Part shown: positions 54,401 through 64,000 of the stretch, piece after piece
Position numbering within the stretch: the stretch's first letter is position 1
How the letters are laid out: every line of letters begins with the position of its first letter
Assembly: GCF_024713975.1 (NCBI RefSeq)
Contig: NC_091093.1
Coordinates: forward strand, 17,109,501-17,173,500
Source: Paralichthys olivaceus
Lineage: Eukaryota > Chordata > Actinopteri > Pleuronectiformes > Paralichthyidae
Reading direction: 5' to 3'
Length of the DNA stretch: 64,000 nucleotides
Made by a program: the position numbers and the translations under genes
Notes under the pieces: model-generated
What the model saw: only the letters and a program-made list of their open reading frames with translations
Databases searched by the model: none
What the model was told of the DNA's origin: nothing

Positions 54401-55891
54401 TCCATGGACTGGATTTTTTTTATTCTGCCCAAATTTATCTATCAATTCATATCCCCCCCATTCTTAACAGCCCTCGAGATGTAAACCTCCTTACTAGTGT
54501 ATATCTGACTTTAATAGGAGTCCTCTTTACACACATTGGAACAATAGGGCTCTGTACTACAGATACTGCATACTATACCTGATTACAAAACACAATGTTA
54601 ATTTTTGTGCGAATACAGGTAATCATCGGCTGTTGTACCACGTGCAGAACGAGGTTCAGTGGAAATACTTCATATATCTGTATTTCTAAATGTTCACAGA
54701 ATCAAATGACTCATAATGTGCAGGAATTCCTTTTACACAGTGAGATAATGAAAAACATTAATCATGTCAGTGTATGTTCAGTTCAATAGACATTGCCCTT
54801 GAAGATATATTTTGATGATCAACTAAAAAATCAGCTCATTTACATGTCTGATTATATGTTTTTTTACCATGAACATTAACTATGCCTCTAACAAGTCATC
54901 ATAAAACAGATTAGACCTGTGAAATGGCACCGTCTTACCCCGGTCTCACAGGAGAAGTGTATGGGGATTTGAGGCTGAAGGATGGGGGGGTTTTGGTTGA
55001 ATGCCGGGCAGCCACTGACTGCTTAACGATGACTGTGTTCTCCCTGGGGGCCGGCTCCCGCGTTAGAGCAGTGTATGGATCAGCTGGTCTGGGCCTCACG
55101 TGCGTCCTTGCCCCACCCCCTCTGGCTACAATCCTCTTACTGACCCACACGCCTTCCACTAGCATGCTGCCCGACAGGTGGTAGGTGGCCGCTGCATTGT
55201 TCCTACTGGTCAAACTTTTTTTTTGTTTCAGCCATGTGAGTCCCTTTGACTCAACGGCTCGTCACATGCATGGGAAGTGACCAATGTCATTGGTAGAGAT
55301 TTGCGGCTTTATTATGTGTAATTCCTGTAGACTGACAAAGACTATTGGTAGTATTGATTGTCACACAGATATGATGAAAAAAAGTTCTCATCAGGTTACT
55401 TCAACCATGTCTTTGTAATTTTAGGACATTCTTCATTATTTGGAAATTTCAATAATGATTTATTTTAAGGATGTGATGATCATTTATGACTTGAAACAAT
55501 GAGGTAGTTGGGATCTAACACAAAAATAGTTCCTGCAACCATTATCTTTTTAAAAGTACTTAGTTGTTGTTCCTGGTTCTCCCATGTACCAGTGCAGCTG
55601 AAGTTTAATGAATGTAATTCACTGAACCTCGCTTCCTTCTCCGTATGACTCAAGTCTTCTGTAGGTCTTGCGGTGGAGGGTTGTTAGCCAACAGCCCATA
55701 GCCCTGACAAGGGATAGTTAGATTTAATCACCTGCTGAGATTTTTTCTTGTGGTGTCAGCTCAATGAGGAGAAGTCAGTGGGGGATGTTGATTTCAAGCA
55801 ATCTGGGCAATTACCACAGGTGATGAGCTACAACTGACAGAGCTGCACCCTGCTCCTTTATTTCAGGCTGCTATGTGACTGTGGATGTGTT

Positions 55892-55910
55892 TGTGTGTGT
55901 GTGTGTGTGT
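55892..55910. repeat. (GT)n microsatellite
   Basis: About nine TG units, followed by ATAT. Confidence 0.9.
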
Positions 55911-57463
55911 ATATCCGCTGCTTAATGTTTTCTTCTTTGTCATTATTTACTTAATGGACTGGTACTGATTTCCTTTCGATTCTCAGACCTCACTTCAGAT
56001 AAGGCTTTTAAGTCACTGGGATAATTAGTAAGGCAGGGTTGATGTTGCTGTTCAATATGTTATGATACATTTTTCCCTCCTTGATACCGACTCCTATACC
56101 TGAACATTGCATATCAGCCGATACCAAGTCCAGATCCAATACTGGAGCATAAAAAATAACTTATGTAACATATTTTAACAGCAGTATGCTACCAACCCTA
56201 CGGACATGATGATTGCCATCACATACATATATACACACATAGAATTAATGTTTTTTTTATTTATTATCTAGGGTTAGCAATTACAGAGCAAATACGCGCT
56301 TTAAAAAATTGCTGAGATTTACCTAGCTCAGGCTACACTTCTAGAAATCCTTTCTTCTTCACCGCTCTAAAGACAGCTCCTCTTTATAAAGCAGTGTGAT
56401 GACCATGTTAAAAACTTTTTCCTTTAGATGTTTTTAAAAACAAAGATGGGCTTGATGTTGGCACTTGCTGTGTAACTATGGTGATGAGTGCTTTGCATCA
56501 GTTGTTTCCAGTCATGTGGCTGAGGACGTGATACAACCAACTGCTGAGTTGTAATATTGGCCTCACGTTCCTCTGGTGTGCTTCATGCATATTACTCATC
56601 CAGCTTTAGCCCTGCATAAAAATTAATCAGCTTAATGATGTCATCAACCCACGCATACAGCCGCATGCACCCTGCCCCCACCAGCCCATCATCATACACA
56701 TGTGACCTTAATGTGACTACCTGAGTGTGATTGAGGTGTTAGTTCCATAGCTGCCCTGTTTTGTCTCTGTACTGCGAAATGTCACAAGCTCGTTGAAACA
56801 AAACATTAAAAGTAACGAGGAGCTACTGATGTTTTACATATAAAAAGTATTTTTGTTTTCTGGAGACAAAATTCTCCCACAGAGCTGGGAGACAGTAATA
56901 CTCAACAGATTTCATTTTTGCATTATTGTCTTTTTGTAGCTTTAGTGACAAATATATGATAATGATAATGATTATTTTCCCCCTACAGTTAAGTTGTGTC
57001 ACTACATATTTTAAAACACTTAAAAAGACATTATGCACCCACTCTGCATTGTGTATGGCATTGGGGGAATCAACCTCTTCCAGTCTTTCACTTTTCCATA
57101 TCTAATTGTTCCTCAAGGCTTTTTGTCAAATCCCACATCACACTGGCATCCCCGTTGTGTTTTTACTGGGGCAGGTGTCATGTGCTAATGCTCTGTCCCA
57201 TGGGAGACCCTCCTCAGACCCCGCCTGCGATTGTAGCCAGGTGCTGTTCAGGTGTGTTTCCACTGCAGCGTGGGTCACAGGTGCTGCCAATGCTGCTCCC
57301 TCTTCCCACTTTCACTGTCATTTAAACATGCTCGCACAAATGTATGCATACATACTATAATACTGTTAGCTTTCCATGTTAGAGCTGAATACACTGAATA
57401 GAATATTATCTCCAACAATTGTTTTAAAGGGATCATTTTATCAATAGTGATCCCTGCAAACTG

Positions 57464-57490
57464 TACACACACACACACACACATATATAT

Positions 57491-57531
<41 letters not shown>
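57464..57531. repeat. (CA)n(TA)n compound microsatellite
   Basis: Alternating CA and TA blocks of about 68 bp. Open frames here are artefacts of the repeat. Confidence 0.95.
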
Positions 57532-57534
<3 letters not shown>

Positions 57535-58524
57535 ATATTATGTCCACTGCACATATGACAAGAGCAGAGGGTAGAGGAGGGAAGATGAGTCGATGTGGTG
57601 CAGTACAGTTTAGTGGATGTAGCTGGTCATTATGCAGAGCTGCAGGGTGTGCTTATCTATTACTGCGGTCACTGGAGCATGAAGAGCTGAAGACGAGCTG
57701 AAAGGGGCGCAAATCCCTTTTCTCCTTCCCCATGCCGCCCACATCTCCCCCACTCATCCCAGCCCTCCCTGCCCTCATCCCTCTCTCAGCCCATCTTGGC
57801 CCTGGCTGGCCCCTGCCTTGTCTTCCTGAGGCCCTGGCGCCCAGCATGCGACTGGTGAGGCTGCCCAGCTGCAGAGGATCAGCTGTAGCCTCAGTAGGCC
57901 TGGAGGGCTGTCTCTCTTAAGAGGAATGAGAAAGGCTTGTGCATGGCCAAGGTACGATGACACAAGTCTCTAGGAACTAGCTGCAAGGGGTCAGAGCCCC
58001 ACGACTGTATTTATAATAAGTGTAAAGATGTCTTCATGTAGCATGTTTCTGTCACTTCACTGCAGTTTGTGCGAGAGAATGATTGTTATGTGTGTTGAGG
58101 TGGACGGACTGAGGACAGGCAGCTTTGACGGTCAAAAGGCCTCAAGTGACTTGTGCATTTATACAGTTGGTGTCTGCAAATGTTTGCACCCCATGAGGAG
58201 TTCATTTATTGTTTCAAAATGAAAACGAATAGTTAAATGAATCCTCATTTTAAATTGTTTAGCGCAAGTACGTTTTTTTCTTACGTGTCTCAGACAATTG
58301 TTCATCCTAAAAATTCTGTCAGTTAACAGTTAATGGTCTGTTCATGTGCTTTTGCTTTCTCTGACCGAAAATTTAAAATGAACAGCACAGGGGTTTGAGA
58401 AGGAGGCACCCTATTGGAGGATCTAAGTACACTTGAAAAAACACTTGTTTGATTTATATACAGAATGTTATGCAAGTTCACATTTAGGGAGATGAGAGTT
58501 GGCTCTAAAGTTTACATAAACCCT

Positions 58525-58850
58525 GTCCCAATTCCACTTCCTTGGCCCTACCTCTAAGTGCCCATTGCTGGTAGTGTCCCCCTCCTAACTGAGCCACAAG
58601 GGAGACGGCAGGAAAATCTTCCCCTAGGATTTGGGACACCACTCACTACATCATCATCCTGAATACACTGCTGTTAAAGGGGTGTTTGAAGGACCAGATT
58701 GCCACTACCCCTACATCATATAGAGAAATGGGACAACACTACCCCGTCGTGGCCTCGTGCAAAACAAAGAGGTACGGCCAAGTGGTGGGGCTGATTTCAG
58801 GAAAATCCCCCCAGAACAATCGTTGTATGAACCCGGTCATTCTAGTCCTA
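58525..58850. mobile_element. Possible MITE
   Basis: CCTGTCCCAATTCCACTTCC at one side and GGACACCACTCACTACATC within resemble fish non-autonomous elements that start 'gtcccaattcc'. Terminal repeats were not demonstrated. Confidence 0.3.
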
Positions 58851-59169
58851 CTTCTTTCCTTCCTTCCTTCCTCTCTTTTTTTAAACCAAGTGCCTCACAA
58901 GAATGCCTGTAATTGAACCCTGATTGACTGGACGTTTGAAACATTGTCAAATTACTTTATAGGTGAACATTGAAAGTTTTACATGAAAACCCATCAGATG
59001 TTGAGTGCTTGTAGAGATGAGCCACAGAAGTCCTGGCTCTCAGTTGCTGGTTCCCTCCATTTTTTTTTATGGTCACAACTGCTCACCCAGGCATCCTGTG
59101 TGCTGTGTGTGCTGGGAAACAAAAACTCCAGATAATGTTGCTCCCCTCTCTCGCTGGACTCTAAAGGAT

Positions 59170-59362
59170 TGTGATTATGGCTGAGGGGGTAGAGCGGTTG
59201 TGGGATGAAAAGTGTTCTTGGGCTAGATACTGTACCCCAAATTGCCCCTCAAAGAAAAAACATTTAATCACTGTGTGTCTGAATGGGTGAATGGCAATAA
59301 ACTGTACTGTAAAGCACTTTGAGTGGACTACAAATGCGCTATATAAATACAGACCATTTAAA
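59170..59362 (+). mobile_element. tRNA-derived teleost SINE, internally deleted
   Basis: GGCTGAGGGGGTAGAGCGG recalls the tRNA-like head. TTCTTGGGCTAGATACTG, then CCCCAAATTGCCCCTC, and GTAAAGCACTTTGAGTGGAC with GCGCTATATAAATACAGACC form the body and LINE-shared tail of a well-known fish SINE. The head is too degraded to be a functional tRNA. Confidence 0.75.
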
Positions 59363-62300
59363 ATGCAAACATTTGCTTCGATGCCTGACATTTTCTCCTG
59401 CATTGGCACAGCCCCGAGAGTGGGAAGTGTGAGAAGTGTAGAGACAAACATGGCTCTGTGAGACTTTTTTCTCTACTGCCAGGAATATGGGGGTGGGAAG
59501 GTACTTTTTTTCTCAACTTGAAATAAAATAATCTCTTAAACGGCTGCTACATTTTTTGCCCACATACAATGCCATGCCCCCGGAGATCACTCATCGAATG
59601 ATCTATCCTCTTCACGCAGTTTTGGTGTTTTATTTAGTGCAGGCTTGTGTTCTTTAACTGAAGAAGGAAATATGCCCCCAGTGTTGGAGCTGGATCAGCA
59701 TTCCTGGCCCATGTGTGTATCCTTCCTTGTCCTTCACCTCGGCTCTCTGTTGTTTCACCGCTCAACAGTTGTTTGGCATCTAACACCAAACATCTACTTA
59801 TACTTTGATGTTACACACTGACTTCATTCTAAAACCCAACTGGGGGGCAGTTGTTCTTCTTGTTAAATGTGCTCTTGTTCTCCCGGACAGTGCTCTCGCA
59901 ACCTGACAGGGATCGTGGCAGGAAGCTCACATGTGAATGTGTGTGATGAAGGGGGATGGGCAGGTTCCTACCTAAGCAGCATCCATTACAGTGTTGGTGT
60001 TCACATGGTGGGAGACGTTATTAGGCAGCTCATCGCATTTCTCCTCTGAGAGAATGGATGTGTGATTATGAAGTCATCAGCCATGAACCAGTGGGGCTGC
60101 GAAGAAGCACCCCTCCTCATGGGTCCTCAGGGTGCCATTGATTGGTGACCATGTGTTTGTGCCTGATAGACTGTGAAATGGTGTGTTGCTGCACGGCTGT
60201 GTCACACCTGCGTCCCACCAAGGTGATTGATTGGTTTGGTCATGTGGAATGTTCCCATCTGGTCCGCAGTAATGCATTTTTTTCCTCATTTGTGAATAAC
60301 AAGCACTGGCAGGAGAATAGTTGGGCGAGGAAAAAGGCAAAGGCCAAGCGAAAACATTTTCCCCTTTCCACCTCCCCTTTTTCCTTTTTAGCGAGTTAGA
60401 AAAAATTCAAATAGACCGAGCCGTGGCACCTGATTATCCTGGGAGGGGATAAATACAATCAGGAAAGCCACATCTCCGCTCCCACACGGAGCTGGATTTT
60501 AGGACAAACTGTTGGGCAGCAGCTCCTGATATTCTCATATCTGAGGGCTAAAAAAATGAGTGATTTACACCAGATTTCTTCATTTCTTATCTAAAAGCAT
60601 GGAGGTCACCTTTGTAGCCCCAGTGTTTCTCATTCCAGTTTTCCGGGTGGATTTCTATTTCTTTCTTGAGCGCAGTCTCTCGCCTTTTAATTGATCCGTT
60701 CATTCCACCTAACGGCTAATTACACATCAGGCTGCATGAGCAGATGCATTTATCATCATAGTACGTAATAATCAGTGACATTTCAACAAAGAAAAAAATA
60801 AATATGCAAATAAGAACTCATTAACATTTGCTCTTGCTGTTTTGAATAATGTCAGTGCTGACAAGGCTGCACATAGAAATTGATGTTGAGCTCAGGGCAA
60901 AGGGAGGAACGGTTCTTCAGTGTTTTGTGGCTCCATCATGTTTCTCTGTCCTGATGTCATCCCTAATGCTGGACTGTAGATATTCTTCCCCTCAGTCACA
61001 GAAGACACTGATTTTGTACACGACCTCTCTGCCATGTCCCCTCGTCTACACTGAGCTGACCTCTCACCCAGCCAAGCTTTTATTTACTGTCAAATAGAAC
61101 CTGTCAGAAGCATCAGGATGAATGTACACAAACTATTTTCGAGAAGGAAAAAAGGAAGGCATTTTGAAAGGAGCGGGGGAAAAGTGAGTAAGTGCAGCTC
61201 TGATTTGTCCCTGTGCTGTCTCTTGTTGCCAGAGGAGTGTTATTAGAAGCCACAGAGCCTGTCATATTTTAATTTCAAGGCGTCCACAGAGGCCAGAAGT
61301 CAACATAAAATTAGCATTGGCAGTTTCTTTATTAATCTGTCACAGCTTCTGATAATTAAACTCCCCTACTTTTCATTTAATTCAACAAAAACAGTGCAAA
61401 CTATTTAATTATCAGAGTTTTCAATAGAGATTGGAACATTTTGTCGTGATTTAGTCCAGCTAACATTCTGACATGAAGAAATGGTCATTCACTTGATTGG
61501 ACTAAGGTTTTGTGGTTAGGTGGAATGGAAGTCATCACATTGTAACATGAGCAAGGACACACGGACACCATCAGCATACACATGTGAGCTCAGAGAAAAA
61601 AAAGTTTATTTGGTTTCTACATTAACAATTTTTCCTCGTCACATACTATGTGTTTGTTTTCATAGTCTTTTTCTCAGGGCACGGAAAATAGACTCTTTTT
61701 CTGGTTGGAAAAAAAGAGGCTCTTGGAATGCGTCGGAGAGGCAGTGAAGCACGCTCACTAATTGGCTGTTTTTGTGGCAAGGGTTTTGAATTGATCCCTG
61801 GAGACACTGAGGTCACTACCTTTCACATTATTAGAATAAGGGGCTGAACACATTGCATCATGCTGTGCTTTGCTGCAGCCCTGTGATCAATAAGGAGGCA
61901 CATTGTGAATGAGTGGCCAGTTTGCCTTTTTCACAAGCACATACTGTTTATTCACTTAATCAGCTCAGCATGTAGGTATCTGACTTTGAACTGGACCAAA
62001 ACATTGATTGCAAATTTCAATCTATAAAATATCTGCCAGTTTTTCTAATTATACAAAGTCACATTTTGAGTATGTTACAAACACTGGCCAACAAAATAAA
62101 GGTGTTTTTTTATGTTGAAAGAAATCGGGAAATGCGCTCACCTAATGAAGCTATAATTCTATTTCACATGTTAACTGATGTCGAGCCAGACACATTGTTT
62201 ATTATTCATAAACTCTGACTTTGTTTCACATAATAGCCAAATTATTTTAATTTGTAGAAAAACAACTGGTGTGAATTTATAATCACTTTCTGCTTTCATG

Positions 62301-64000
62301 TAAATCCTTAAAATAAGAGTTCAATAATGAAGTAAGAAGAGGAATTACATTAAAAGGCTTTGAAGATATAATTACTTCAAATTAAATAGGTCTGGAGTGT
62401 TTTTAACTATCTTAATATAATATGTACTAAGTCCACATTAACACTTCAGTGCTGTAGTTGAACAGGGATGATTAGAAGTTGACCACTGCACATATCGTCG
62501 CTCTCAGTGTCATTGATCATGTGGTCGACAACAGTCATTCTGTGGTTATTGCAGAATTGTGTTCAATTCAGAACAGTTTGAGATCAAACTCACATGTGTA
62601 AGGTTGCTGGTTTAAACTTGTATAACAGTAGAGAACATCTGGCTTAGTGAAAGGTAAGCAGTCCTTATTTCAATTAAGTAAAATGATCTTTGAGCAAAGT
62701 ACTACTCACCATCTTGGGTAAGGCAGCCATGTAATAGCCAGCAGGATAAAGTTTCATAATTGGCAAATAAAGAAATGGAATTAGAGACCCAGAGCTTCTC
62801 ATCACACCAACCTGAGCAACCAGGCAAGGAGCCTGAGAGCCTTAATACTTTAAAAACTTCCTTAATTGCAATGAGAGGACTTGTTTGAATAATGGGATAT
62901 CAGTATATACTTAACACTTCTAATAAAAGTCACATGACAACAGCCTGGATTATGAAAAGACTGATATCATGAGGCAAAAACACTCTTTGCCTGAACAACA
63001 GTTGAAATGAATTGTAACACAAAGTGCTAAATTTAGCAGAGACTGGGCACAGACGACACCGTTCACACTACAAAGCATGATGCTAGTACAGCCAGGCTGC
63101 GAGGAGCCAAATCATTTGGCAGATAAAGGCAAATTATTAGAATTATCCTGCCTCACTGTGACAAACATTTTACAGTGGCACCATCATTTATGTTTATGTT
63201 GTATGCTGATAATTTATTTATGTTCAGACATGTTCAACTTCAGCTGAAGCAACACTGGTGACTTCTATCAAACCATGCTTTAAAATGAGGGTTATTAATC
63301 CTAAATAAAGATGGCACTAAATGCACCAAATGCACAAAAATCCACCCGTACATCCCACCCACTTATTGATGGCTATCAGGACGTGGAGAGAATTTAAACA
63401 AATAAGATTAAAAGTATGAGAAACAAATGACCAACCCTACCTTTAAGGCAGATAATGAATTCTGCTACTTATCAATCATTGTACTGTACGTCTTATTAGT
63501 CACACACACAACACACAAGCCTCCCCAAAAGTCTCATGTAGTTCTGCTCGGACGAAATGGGCATACTGAAGAAATAATATTAAAAGTGATAGTTGCTGTT
63601 ATTGTGAGGCCGCGATCACGCAGAGCTGCTCAGAGGGGGGAAAACAAAGCATCACAAAAACACACAGGCCTGTTACTCATGTGAAATATATGAGTTGTGC
63701 TTCTGGTTATTCCTCGTTTCCTCTTTGAAGTAAAGGTGTTTTGATTTATAAACTAGTGTTTCAAACTTAACTGAACTTCTTTCAGGGAACATAAAAAAGA
63801 ACCGCGTGAGTTGAGTTGAGTTTTTTTTCCTGGAACTAAAATATTCGGGTGACCTGTTTTCTTTAAAATCAGTTACAGTGTTTGTGCGTGTGACAGGAGA
63901 TTGTGTCAGGGTTATGTTCAGGATATATTTTATTCAGCTAATTTAGGCTCCTGGCTGTAGAACTGGCCAACCCAGCAATATGTTCCACATGATATATCAC

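Larger units (their letters stand above)
51485..64000 (+). other. tcf12 intron after coding exon 4 (continues past the window)
   Basis: 12.5 kb with no recognisable coding exon. The expected next residues of TCF12 (GKTSERG-like) were not found in any frame on inspection. It contains microsatellites, a SINE at 59170-59362, a possible MITE at 58525-58850 and several complex low-repeat stretches that could be conserved regulatory elements (see findings). Confidence 0.7.

Noticed and set aside
54924..55213. 86- and 92-codon frames on both strands
   Set aside because: Mirror-image frames over a GC-richer patch; neither resembles a known protein or continues tcf12.
57447..57701. 84-codon frame over the CA/TA microsatellite
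   Set aside because: Encodes only His/Thr/Tyr/Ile repeats from the microsatellite before unrelated sequence.
59170..59362. Possible tRNA gene (box A-like start)
   Set aside because: The cloverleaf cannot be completed and the rest matches a fish SINE body and tail.
51485..64000. Short alternative first exon of tcf12 (HEBalt type)
   Set aside because: No frame resembling the known short N-terminus was found; it probably lies further downstream.

Overview
This is about 64 kb of a ray-finned fish genome, probably a percomorph teleost. It has spliced genes with GT-AG introns, CpG-rich promoters, microsatellites and several families of short interspersed repeats that resemble fish repeats I know from memory. 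No prokaryotic, viral, CRISPR, rRNA or tRNA genes were seen. Exons were assembled by hand: each was tested for splice sites, reading phase and similarity to the human orthologue as I remember it. No search was run.

The gene order is rfx7 (-), tex9 (+), mns1 (-), znf280d (-), tcf12 (+). This matches the human 15q21.3 order RFX7-TEX9-MNS1-ZNF280D-TCF12. From left to right: the first coding exon of rfx7 (545-672) lies in a CpG island; tex9 (2115-6837) has 12 coding exons and encodes 405 aa, with a palindromic RFX-type X-box just upstream; mns1 (7094-10928) has 10 coding exons, encodes 493 aa and is tail to tail with tex9; znf280d (17786-25819) has 17 coding exons and encodes 828 aa, with its CpG promoter near 26.8 kb; tcf12 starts in a CpG island at 34.0-35.0 kb, and only its first four coding exons (35057-51484) are present. 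Its introns fill most of the last 30 kb.

Two insertions break this conserved order. Between mns1 and znf280d lies an unrecognised two-exon gene (12404-13481) for a 286-aa coiled-coil protein with 38-aa tandem repeats. It is followed by an A-rich stretch and an unassigned promoter-like segment. Between znf280d and tcf12 lies a small three-exon gene (30060-32505, minus strand, 150 aa), followed on the same strand by a partial, diverged copy of the first znf280d exons (28948-29650). The copy has lost the ancestral start codon, but it can be joined in frame to the small gene through an internal splice donor. It may therefore be part of a chimeric gene rather than a plain pseudogene.

Functionally, tex9 and mns1 are cilium/sperm-associated coiled-coil genes, rfx7 belongs to the X-box-binding RFX family, znf280d is a multi-C2H2 nuclear protein and tcf12 is a class I bHLH E-protein. 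They form a conserved neighbourhood, not an operon or a single pathway.
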